Shown piece by piece: positions 23,151 through 30,583 of a stretch of 32,598 nt of DNA (the first letter of the stretch is position 1; each line of letters opens with the position of its first letter). The DNA lies in the NCBI RefSeq assembly GCF_001676785.2, contig NZ_CP016085.2, forward strand, positions 1-32,598, written 5' to 3'. This stretch comes from Brachyspira hyodysenteriae ATCC 27164. Lineage in GTDB: Bacteria; Spirochaetota; Brachyspiria; Brachyspirales; Brachyspiraceae. The notes beneath the pieces are model-generated. The model had not been told where the DNA came from. It did no database searches and saw nothing but the letters and a program-made list of their open reading frames with translations. The translations under genes and the position numbers were made by a program.

Positions 23151-24980
23151 TTAATTTTTAGAATTGTATAATTTATCTCTAAATTTTATTCTCCAGCTTT
23201 TAAAAGGTATCCACCAAGCTATTTTATCTACAACTTTTCTTATTGAAAATAATTCTTTTTTATATTCCATTAATTGTAAGCTTAAAATATCGTATTTTAT
23301 TAAAGTTCTTAAATAAATATCTTTATCTAATGTTAAATATTCATTTTGTATATTAGGAATTTTTATATAACTTCCCCACTCTAAGTCATATTTTTTGTTA
23401 TTTATTGGATGTAATAATTCCTCTGAATAAAAGTCAAATTTATCAAAATAAAATTTTTCATTATTACCAATAAAATCTACAGAAACAAAAATATGAAATT
23501 CATTAGATAACTTTTCAGCTATATTTATCATTTCTTTTAAATATGGTGGTTTTTCTATATATTCTATATTAGTAAATTCTTGAATTATATCTAATTTATC
23601 CCATTCTAAATTATAAAAATTAGCATATGCATTATTATTTTGTTTTGATATAACTTTAATAACAGATGGTTTAGAATTAAAACAAAATATTTTATAATGA
23701 ATTCCTTGATCATATATGTGATATTCATCTTTATATATTAATAAACGAGGTTTAATATATTTATACTGCCATTCTAAACTACTAAAATATTTACTATTTT
23801 CAAAATTCATTAAATGAAGTAATTGTATATAATTAATATTCTTATTAAAATATATTTTTGTATCATTTATTATAGAGCATAATAGTGTATTATTATCTAA
23901 TTTATCCAAATCTAAATTAGATAAAATTTCAATTTCATTATTATATACTCCTAATAAAGGCATTAATAATTGATTATCTATTTTATCTTTTAAACATTCT
24001 CTAACTGTATATTTATCGCTATATTTAAGTATTTTTTCTGTTTGATAATTTAATTTTAGCCAAATAAGTTTTTCAATAAAAGTTTGCACTTCTAAAAACT
24101 CTAAAGGATAATTATATTCTTCTCTATATTTTTGATCTAAAATATTTTGTTTTTTTTCTATGTTTTTTCTAATTTCAGGATATTCCATATTAATATAAAG
24201 AATATCCTTAGAAATAGTTCTATCAATATTTTTTTGCATGTTATCAAAACATTCTTTAGGTATAATATTTTTTAATTTTAAATAATCTTTAATATTTTCG
24301 ATAAGAAGATAATTCTTTGTAAATAATGTTTTCCTTACAAAAGGATATCCTTTTTCAATCATTTCCACAAATGCTGGTTTTACAGGTTCATATTTTGTAT
24401 AATTTGGATCAATATCATCAAACATACCTTCTAATTTAAATCCTAAATTTTTCAATATTTGAGAAAACTTAATTTCACCATATACAACAGCATCAGATTT
24501 ATTTTCTAATTTATCCAAATTAATTAAATGTTCATATATCTCTTTCGATAAAAAAGCTTTCTTTGGCATAGCTAAAAATGTACCTTGAATATGTTCATTT
24601 TCTGTATTAACCATAGCTTTTGTAAAACCATAGCATATATTTTCTTTTTTTTCTTTTTCTATCATATAAGGTTCTATATCAAAAAAAGGTCCGTATATAG
24701 AATCACCAATTATTATTAACCAATCATATTGTTCTAATACATGATTCTTGTATGCATATTCATAAGCTATTTTTATACTTTTCTCTCCTTTTCCTCCATG
24801 ACTTCCTATAAAGTGTTTTAACACTAATTTTTCTACTTTTTTATATTCTTCTATTGGTAAGTTATTATTGGATACTAATATTATATCAGATAATTTATTC
24901 ATATATTTTAACCAATATATAACGTAATCATCTATTATATTATCTTTATCATAATGGGCAAATATAGTAAGACGTTTCAT
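23151..24980 (-). CDS. Fusion: RgpF-like domain plus degenerate TupA-like ATP-grasp domain
   Basis: A 609-residue protein. Residues 1-260 are RgpF-like (LTIFAHYDKDNIIDDYVIYW, DWLIIIGDSIYGPFF). Residues 270-570 follow the TupA-like layout (FIEKLIWLKLNYQ, SDKYTVRECLKDKI, PLLGVYNNEIEI, KPRLLIYKDE, VSVDFIGNNEKFYFDKFDFYSEE). The ATP-binding LKVNWGSG of the other copies is missing and the GELTFY motif has become DKFDFY, so this ATP-grasp domain is probably inactive or has a binding role. The C-terminus carries AWWIPFKSWRIKFR. I choose the ATG at 24980 because GAGGG lies six nt upstream. A TTG 18 codons earlier lacks support. It opens polysaccharide block 1. The tail motif ends about ten residues before the stop and there is no pentanucleotide tract. 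Confidence 0.78.
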   Translation of the reverse strand: MKRLTIFAHYDKDNIIDDYVIYWLKYMNKLSDIILVSNNNLPIEEYKKVEKLVLKHFIGSHGGKGEKSIKIAYEYAYKNHVLEQYDWLIIIGDSIYGPFFDIEPYMIEKEKKENICYGFTKAMVNTENEHIQGTFLAMPKKAFLSKEIYEHLINLDKLENKSDAVVYGEIKFSQILKNLGFKLEGMFDDIDPNYTKYEPVKPAFVEMIEKGYPFVRKTLFTKNYLLIENIKDYLKLKNIIPKECFDNMQKNIDRTISKDILYINMEYPEIRKNIEKKQNILDQKYREEYNYPLEFLEVQTFIEKLIWLKLNYQTEKILKYSDKYTVRECLKDKIDNQLLMPLLGVYNNEIEILSNLDLDKLDNNTLLCSIINDTKIYFNKNINYIQLLHLMNFENSKYFSSLEWQYKYIKPRLLIYKDEYHIYDQGIHYKIFCFNSKPSVIKVISKQNNNAYANFYNLEWDKLDIIQEFTNIEYIEKPPYLKEMINIAEKLSNEFHIFVSVDFIGNNEKFYFDKFDFYSEELLHPINNKKYDLEWGSYIKIPNIQNEYLTLDKDIYLRTLIKYDILSLQLMEYKKELFSIRKVVDKIAWWIPFKSWRIKFRDKLYNSKN

Positions 24981-25330
24981 TAGATACCCTCTAAAATATT
25001 TGCATATTATACCATTTTTTATATTTATTTTCAATTTTTATAAATTAATTTTATGTTAAGTGTAATATATTAAACTTTAATATAATTTATATACTTCATT
25101 TATTACTAAAAGCTGATATTCATTTTCTATTTCTTTATTAGGTAAATAAGATTATTTCTACATATTAAAAAATATGATGTATATGTAATACAGTTTATAC
25201 TATTATAGGACATTAATTAATTATTCAATCTATAGTATGAAAAAAGTACATAAAAACCTAACATATAAAAATTAAAATTGTTGTTTAAACTTAATTTAGG
25301 TAATACTTGATTTTTATAAAATATAATAAC
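24981..25330. other. 350-nt gap between the two polysaccharide blocks
   Basis: AT-rich, with no complete gene. It should contain the end of the ATP-grasp transcript and the promoter for the RgpF-TupA fusion gene, but I see no strong hairpin. At 25077-25145 on the minus strand a short frame (SYLPNKEIENEYQLLVINEVYKLY, stop at 25077) has protein-like composition and could be the end of a decayed gene. The upstream part is full of stops. Confidence 0.5.
25077..25151 (-). pseudogene. Possible remnant of a gene 3' end
   Basis: A short minus-strand frame without a start reads NKEIENEYQLLVINEVYKLY and ends at TAA 25077-25079. It follows two stops just upstream. The composition is like the C-termini of transferases in this cluster, but the match is too short to assign. 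It may be chance in AT-rich DNA. Confidence 0.2.
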
Positions 25331-26530
25331 TTATTCTGTTATAACTTTGATATATTTATCCATGTTATCCATTTTTTCAAGCATTTCATCCATAGATGAA
25401 AATTTTAATATTGCTGTACCTATAGTTCCACCGGAATTATCAAAAGATAAAATCTTATCATTTATTTTAGATAAAATATTATACTCTATAATATTATTTT
25501 CTCTAAGCTTGTCAGATATTTTTACTTCTTTTAATATACCATTATTTTTACTATGTATCATAAAACATGACCAATATCCATTTACTTCTTTCATTTGTAA
25601 ATCATTGCAATTTTCACCTAAAGAAGCCTTTATTGTATATTCTGCTGTATCTACATTTGTAGCATATTTTATAACTTCAGCTATTAAATTCCCTCCATTT
25701 CTAGGACCTAGTTCCATTAGTATAACTTCATCATTTTCATTGACTCTAACATCAAAATTATAAGCTCCAGTTTTCATATTCAATAAATCAAGTAATTTTT
25801 GAGTTTCTTTATCTACCTTATGGCAAGTATATTCACTTATAGGTTTATATGGAAAACTTTCCCCTATTGGAACAATTGAATTTGGATTAAAATGTTCATT
25901 AGCAAAACACCTAAATACTAATTTTCCATTTACAGAAAAACCATCCCCAGCTATTTGATATCCATTTTTTTCTACATATTCTTCAATAATAAATCTATTA
26001 TTACGTGAAAATGATAGTGCATATTTTATTTTTTCTTCTAAGTCTTCTTTATTTACAACTTTAGAAACACCTTTGCTCCCTGCCGAATCTACAGGTTTAA
26101 CCATAACTGGTTTTTTAAATATATCCCAATCATTTATAGCTTTATATATATTAGTAGAAGTATATCCTTTAGCTTTAGGACAATTAAATCCATTATCTAA
26201 TAAAAATTTTCTAAATAAATCTTTATTAGTTAATATCTCTACTGATTTTAGAGGCTGTCCTGGGAGTCCCATTTTTTCAGCTACATAGGAAGCTGTAACA
26301 GCTGCTGTATCAGCTGCATAGCAAACTATACCATCTATTTTTAGTTCTTTAGCTAATTTTAATACCGCTTCTTTATCCAAAGCACTTACTTCATGATATT
26401 CATCAGCAAATTTATGTCCTGGATTATTAGGATTATAATCACATGTTATTGTATAATGACCTAATCTTTTACATGCTTTTATAGAATTAATTTGAAAATG
26501 TGTACCACCTAATAATAATACTTTTTTCAT
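25331..26530 (-). CDS. ATP-grasp ligase (carboxylate-amine/thiol ligase type)
   Basis: A 399-residue ATP-grasp enzyme. The N-terminal pre-ATP-grasp Rossmann-like part (KKVLLLGGTHFQINSIKACKRLGH, residues 1-90) resembles PurK/PurT and carbamoyl-phosphate synthase-like ligases. The central domain has KPVMVKPVDSAGSKGVSKV (ATP lysines and glycine loop) and RFIIEEYVEKNGYQIAGD. The metal-binding end is EVILMELGPRNGGNLIAEVI. It probably activates a carboxylate as acyl-phosphate and forms an amide, perhaps attaching an amino acid or acyl group to an amino sugar. It is unrelated to the TupA-like ATP-grasp proteins. The ATG at 26530 has AAGGA inside the end of the upstream radical SAM frame. It is the last gene of block 2. 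Confidence 0.88.
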   Translation of the reverse strand: MKKVLLLGGTHFQINSIKACKRLGHYTITCDYNPNNPGHKFADEYHEVSALDKEAVLKLAKELKIDGIVCYAADTAAVTASYVAEKMGLPGQPLKSVEILTNKDLFRKFLLDNGFNCPKAKGYTSTNIYKAINDWDIFKKPVMVKPVDSAGSKGVSKVVNKEDLEEKIKYALSFSRNNRFIIEEYVEKNGYQIAGDGFSVNGKLVFRCFANEHFNPNSIVPIGESFPYKPISEYTCHKVDKETQKLLDLLNMKTGAYNFDVRVNENDEVILMELGPRNGGNLIAEVIKYATNVDTAEYTIKASLGENCNDLQMKEVNGYWSCFMIHSKNNGILKEVKISDKLRENNIIEYNILSKINDKILSFDNSGGTIGTAILKFSSMDEMLEKMDNMDKYIKVITE

Positions 26531-26534
26531 AAAA

Positions 26535-27564
26535 TTATCCTTGTTTTATATATTTTTTAAGTAATTCTTTTCTATACTTATCTATATTGTCTATTGCTTC
26601 ATACTTTACAAGCTCACAGTTTTTGCATACTTCATTATTTACATTTGTTCTACCATTTTTCTAAAAACTCTTTTTGAAGGCTATATAAGTTATCTCCATT
26701 CCATACATCTACAATATTATCCGTATTAGCATTTCCTATAATAATTTCTCTTTTCCAATCTGCACAGCACGGAGAGATTTCTCCACTGGAGTGTATAACT
26801 ATATTATAAAAAATAAAAGGACATATATTTTTATCTACTAATTCTTGATTGAATAAACCTCTATTTTTATTTGCTTCTATACTTTTAAATTCAAAATCTG
26901 GCCATATGTTACCAAAAGATTCTATAAAAATTTGATCTGATATATCATAAAAAGTATTATAAAAAATTTCTTTTTCATTTTCTGTTAAATTATCTCCAAA
27001 TATTTTTATATAGACCTTACATTGTTTTCTATTTTTATAGAAGAAAGTTATATCATTAACCAATTTATTAAAATCTACACTAACATTTGATATTTCTTTA
27101 TATTGTTGTTCATTAATACCTTCTATAGAAATACAAATTTGATCTAATCCAGAATTTATAATTTTTAAACTTAGCTCATTTTTTAACAAAAATGCATTAG
27201 TTGTGAATTCTATATGGTTAAATTTTTTTGAATCTTTTGCATACTTTATCATATTAGGTAATTCTGGATTTAATAAAGGTTCTCCATGTTCATATAATCT
27301 AAGAGCTTTTATATCGTTTTTAAATCCAGATATATCATCTACTATTTTTTTGAATAATTCAAAATTCATATTTCCATAATGCCTTCCCCTAGTGTTTTTC
27401 ATAAGCTCCACATCCCCAGTTGGACAGAAGTTACATTTAAAATTACATTTATCTGATGGTTCTATAACTATAACAAATGGAGTATTTAATGGTATTACTG
27501 TTTCTAAAGGAGTTCTATTCTTAGGATCAGTTTCAATTTTTGGCTTTATTTTGTTTTTATTCAT
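26535..27564 (-). pseudogene. Radical SAM/SPASM protein gene with a one-base frameshift near its 3' end
   Basis: The intact frame from ATG 27564 gives 304 residues: CNFKCNFC near residue 40, LYEHGEPLLNPE, FTTNAFLL, and a SPASM-like CPFIFYNIVIHSSGEISPCCADW. It then stops at TAG 26650-26652, in the middle of the SPASM module. Directly downstream, in another frame, is a clear continuation NNEVCKNCELVKYEAIDN...KQG ending at TAA 26535-26537. It supplies the missing CxxC pair and overlaps the ribosome site of the next gene. Adding one A to the A5 run (T5 at 26656-26660 on the plus strand) joins the two as FLEKNGRTNVNNEVCKNC. Either the gene is broken, or it is phase-variable, or this is a sequencing error. 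Its role is probably sugar or substituent modification with the neighbouring ATP-grasp and methyltransferase genes. Confidence 0.85.
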
Positions 27565-27606
27565 GATTTATTTTCCTATATTATTTTTTATAAAATACGA
27601 TAATAA

Positions 27607-28785
27607 TTATGCTGCTATTCTAACAGGTTCTGTTCTGTTCTGTTCTGTTCTGTTCTGTTCTGTTCTGTTCTGTAAGAAAGCTATATCATTTTTTAAATTT
27701 AATTCTTGAACTTGATTCAAAATACCTTCATAATATAAATCTGGCAAAATTAATATTATTGCTTCTTTATCTGTTATATCATCAGGATTAATAATCTTAT
27801 TATTAAAAATAATTTTTCCATGTTTTTTAGATGCTGTATCTACTATATGAACAATATTAAGTTTTTTTAATTTTGGAAGTATAGGTAATATACTTAACCC
27901 TATTCCCCATAATATTACTTTTTTTTGAGATTTTTCTAGTTCATTTATTAATTCATAATTTATATTATTATATGATTCATTTATAAATTTTTTGAAATCA
28001 TATATAATCTTTTGGTTAGAGTCAAAGTCTATCTTTTTTAAGATAACATATATTTCTTTTTCCTTATCAAAATAAGAGTCACCAAATTCCATTATTTCTA
28101 AATTATATTCTAATGCTAGATATGTAAATGCTCTTTTTGAAAAATGGTTAATATGTTCAATAGATAAACAATGTCTTTCTTTATAATAGGGTATATATGG
28201 AGTTTTTATATATACAATTCCATTTTCATTTAAACAATCTATAACATTTTTTATTAAAATTTTTAAATTAAATATATGTTCTATAACATCTGATAATATA
28301 ATCAGATCAAATTTTTTATTAAAAAGATTATTAACATCAAATATATTACCATTTATATAATCTATTTTATCTTTATATCTATTGCTATTGATAGCATTAG
28401 ACACATCTATGCCATGAAGATTATTATAACCTTTATCATATAATTTTGACAGTAAATATCCTGCACCACATGCTATATCCAATATACTAGAATCTTGATT
28501 TATATATTTACTTAATATTTGTACTGTTTTATCTAAACAATTGTAATGTTCAATTATATTAGTTCTTGTATAAGAATAATCATATAGTGAATTATTTTTA
28601 TAGTAATTATCAAATTCTTTTTGAGAAGAAAACATATCATTATATACTAATGAACATTTTTTACATAAAACAAAATCAATATTTTCAGGTAAATCATTAA
28701 TTGTTCTATTATAGATATAATGTAGAGAATGTATTAAATCAACATCTTCATTATGACACAATGGACATTTTCTTTTTGCTATCAT
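27607..28785 (-). CDS. Class I SAM methyltransferase with repeat-encoded tail
   Basis: A 392-residue methyltransferase with an N-terminal zinc-ribbon-like part (CPLCHNE, CKKCSLVYND). The SAM-binding motif is ILDIACGAGYLLSKL near residue 100, with LIILSDVIEHI and VYIKTPYIPYY following. The C-terminal Rossmann-like part VILWGIGLSILPIL and IVHIVDTASKKHGK matches the C-terminal domain of sugar C-methyltransferase relatives. The last 20 residues come from the AGAAC tract at 27627-27671 (RTEQN repeats) and the end VRIAA. The other two frames stop 3-5 residues after the tract. I choose the ATG at 28785, which has AGGAG five nt upstream. A GTG two codons earlier overlaps that site. It ends 42 nt before the radical SAM gene. 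Confidence 0.85.
   Translation of the reverse strand: MIAKRKCPLCHNEDVDLIHSLHYIYNRTINDLPENIDFVLCKKCSLVYNDMFSSQKEFDNYYKNNSLYDYSYTRTNIIEHYNCLDKTVQILSKYINQDSSILDIACGAGYLLSKLYDKGYNNLHGIDVSNAINSNRYKDKIDYINGNIFDVNNLFNKKFDLIILSDVIEHIFNLKILIKNVIDCLNENGIVYIKTPYIPYYKERHCLSIEHINHFSKRAFTYLALEYNLEIMEFGDSYFDKEKEIYVILKKIDFDSNQKIIYDFKKFINESYNNINYELINELEKSQKKVILWGIGLSILPILPKLKKLNIVHIVDTASKKHGKIIFNNKIINPDDITDKEAIILILPDLYYEGILNQVQELNLKNDIAFLQNRTEQNRTEQNRTEPVRIAA
27627..27671. repeat. Pentanucleotide tract, 9 x GTTCT (sense AGAAC)
   Basis: Nine perfect units at the 3' end of the methyltransferase gene. The unit differs by one base from that of the GGTCT tracts. It encodes RTEQN repeats with no stop in any frame. 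The present frame ends RIAA-stop at 27607. The other two frames stop at TAG within 17 nt of the tract. Confidence 0.95.
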
Positions 28786-28793
28786 ATTCACTC

Positions 28794-29813
28794 CTATTTT
28801 ATTAATGAATCTAATATGGAATCCAATTCATTATTAAATCTTCTTCTAATATTTTTTTCAAACATCCAATTGATAGTATCCCTGATTCCTTTTTTGAAAG
28901 AAATACTTTGTTTCCAATTTTTAGCAATACTTTTTATTTTTGAATTATCAAAAATATTACAATATATTCTTTCTGACATTACACCATTGCCGAAACAGGC
29001 AGAATTTTTTAAATTGTCAGATATAGAAATATTAATATTTATCAAATCATTTGCTGGTATGTGTATGAAATCTGTATTTTTTATATTTAAAGCTTCTAGT
29101 AAATATTTACTTATATCAATCCAAGTTAATAATTCATCACCAGATATATTAATTTCTTCTCCAATTAAATCATAATTACATACTAAATAATTAAATGCTT
29201 TTGCAAAATCTTTAGAATGCATCATAGTACATAAACTAGTACCATCACCTGCTATTAAAATAGGCTTACCATCTAAACATCTTTGTGGAACTGTGAAACA
29301 ATTATGACCAACTGAAACAGGTATTATAGTATCATAAGTGTTTGCTGGTCTTACTATTGTTATTGGAAAACCATAATTTTTATATGCCTCTATAAATGTA
29401 TTTTCTGCTTTAATTTTATTATACGCATAAGAATATTTTGAGTTTATATCTTTTGGAGAATTTTCTTTATAAGGTAAATATTTTGTTTCTTTTTTGTATA
29501 CAGAAACAGTACTTATAAATATAAATTGTTTAGTATTATTTTTAAATAAGTTTAAATCATTTTTTGCATGTTCTTCATTGTAACATATAAAATCTATTAC
29601 GCAATCAAAAATTATATTATTAATTGTTTTTTTAGTATTTTCTATATTCCTTATATCTGATTTTAGTTTTATAATATTTGGTTGTATTTCTCTTCTTGTT
29701 AATAAAGTTTCTTCCCTATTTAATATATATACTTCATGACCAGAATTTATAGATTCTTGTACACAATGCCAACTTATATTTCCATTTCCACCTATATATA
29801 AAATTTTTTTCAT
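28794..29813 (-). CDS. SDR-type NAD(P)-dependent sugar epimerase/reductase
   Basis: A 339-residue atypical extended SDR. The nucleotide-binding loop is YIGGNGNISWHCVQE. CVIDFICYNEEHA and FIFISTVSVYKKE form the central sheet, and YAYNKIKAEN carries the YxxxK. IVRPANTYDTIIPVSVGHNCFTVPQR and AGDGTSLCTMMHSKDFAKAF are typical of nucleotide-sugar epimerases and reductases. It may reduce or epimerise the CDP- or other keto-sugar of this block, but I cannot name the substrate. AAGGA lies six nt before the ATG at 29813, directly after the T-run of the terminator hairpin at 29832-29866, so expression requires read-through or an internal promoter. Confidence 0.82.
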   Translation of the reverse strand: MKKILYIGGNGNISWHCVQESINSGHEVYILNREETLLTRREIQPNIIKLKSDIRNIENTKKTINNIIFDCVIDFICYNEEHAKNDLNLFKNNTKQFIFISTVSVYKKETKYLPYKENSPKDINSKYSYAYNKIKAENTFIEAYKNYGFPITIVRPANTYDTIIPVSVGHNCFTVPQRCLDGKPILIAGDGTSLCTMMHSKDFAKAFNYLVCNYDLIGEEINISGDELLTWIDISKYLLEALNIKNTDFIHIPANDLININISISDNLKNSACFGNGVMSERIYCNIFDNSKIKSIAKNWKQSISFKKGIRDTINWMFEKNIRRRFNNELDSILDSLIK

Positions 29814-29831
29814 TGATATTCCTTAAAATAA

Positions 29832-29866
29832 AAGCAGCTGCCTAAACTAAGTTTAGGCAGCTGCTT
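29832..29866 (-). terminator. Intrinsic terminator hairpin between acyltransferase and SDR genes
   Basis: The minus strand has AAGCAGCTGCCTAAACT, one central base, then the exact complement AGTTTAGGCAGCTGCTT: a 17-bp perfect inverted repeat, followed by TTATTTT. It is the most G+C-rich stem in the window. The stop codon of the acyltransferase in its present frame (TAA, 29853-29855) lies inside the 5' arm, so a terminating ribosome would cover and open the stem. Confidence 0.88.
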
Positions 29867-30575
29867 GACTTTTATAAAATAATAAATTAATATATAAATC
29901 TATATTAGAACTGTTCTGTTCTGTTCTGTTCTGTTCTGTTCTGTTCTGTTCTGTTCTGTTCTGTTCTGTTGCAGGTATTCCGTATACTATTTTATTATCA
30001 TTTATATCTTTTGTTACCACAGCACCCGCACCTACTATTACATTTTTTCCTATTTTTATTCTAGGTAAAATTGTAGCACCTGAGCCTATAAAGCTATAAT
30101 CTCCAACTTCTATACAACCACTTAAAGTTGCATTAGGAGCTATATGAACACCTTTTCCTATATTACATTCATGATCTATAGAAGCCGATGTATTAATAAT
30201 TGAATATTTACCTATTGTAACTCTTGGCATAATTGTAGCATTTGGAAGTATTTGAACGCCGTCCATTATACATGATGATTTAGAAATATAAGCATTTTTA
30301 GATATAATACTAATAGACTTAAATCCTAAGTTCAATAACATTTCTGATATACTAACTCTATCTTTTCCGTTAGTTCCACCTATAGCAACTGAAAAGTATT
30401 TATTTTTGAAAGCTAGTAAATTATCTTTATTATAAAATATAGGTATATTATCAAATGGTGATTTTACTTTTTTATTTCTATCAAAAAAAGCAACTATGTT
30501 TAGTCCCATATCAGATATTATTTCTTCTAAGACTATAGCCTGTCCAGTAGCTCCCCATATTATAATATCTTTCAT
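29853..30575 (-). CDS. PglD/NeuD-type sugar acyltransferase with repeat-encoded tail
   Basis: A 240-residue left-handed beta-helix acyltransferase. The N-terminal Rossmann-like part (IIIWGATGQAIVLEEII, AIGGTNGKDR) is typical of PglD/NeuD. Hexapeptide repeats fill residues 90-205: ILPNATIMPRVTIGKYSIIN, ASIDHECNIGKGVHIAPNA, GSGATILPRIKIGKNVIVGAG. The His in SIDHECNIG is the expected catalytic base. It probably transfers an acyl group from a CoA donor to the 4-amino group made by the DegT enzyme encoded 8 nt upstream. The normal C-terminus would follow YGIPA. Here the AGAAC tract adds RTEQN repeats and then a 20-residue end, KSQAAA, whose stop lies in the terminator stem. The other two frames stop 1-5 codons after the tract. 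AAGGA precedes the ATG. Confidence 0.9.
   Translation of the reverse strand: MKDIIIWGATGQAIVLEEIISDMGLNIVAFFDRNKKVKSPFDNIPIFYNKDNLLAFKNKYFSVAIGGTNGKDRVSISEMLLNLGFKSISIISKNAYISKSSCIMDGVQILPNATIMPRVTIGKYSIINTSASIDHECNIGKGVHIAPNATLSGCIEVGDYSFIGSGATILPRIKIGKNVIVGAGAVVTKDINDNKIVYGIPATEQNRTEQNRTEQNRTEQNSSNIDLYINLLFYKSQAAA
29913..29970. repeat. Pentanucleotide tract, 11.6 x GTTCT (sense AGAAC)
   Basis: Eleven full units plus GTT at the 3' end of the acyltransferase gene, beginning right after the codons for YGIPA, where family members normally end. Stop-free in every frame. Frame choice decides whether translation stops just after the tract (TAG or TAA within about 15 nt) or 60 nt further on in the terminator stem. 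Confidence 0.95.
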
Positions 30576-30583
30576 GATTATCC

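Noticed and set aside
25347-25763. Long plus-strand frames within genes (also 28753-29175, 21352-21636)
   Set aside because: They lie opposite well-supported enzymes, have hydrophobic compositions typical of the reverse of AT-rich genes, and show no family motifs.
27392-27709. Plus-strand 105-residue frame with CSVLF repeats
   Set aside because: Antisense of the AGAAC tract and the start of the radical SAM gene. Hydrophobicity comes from the T-rich strand.
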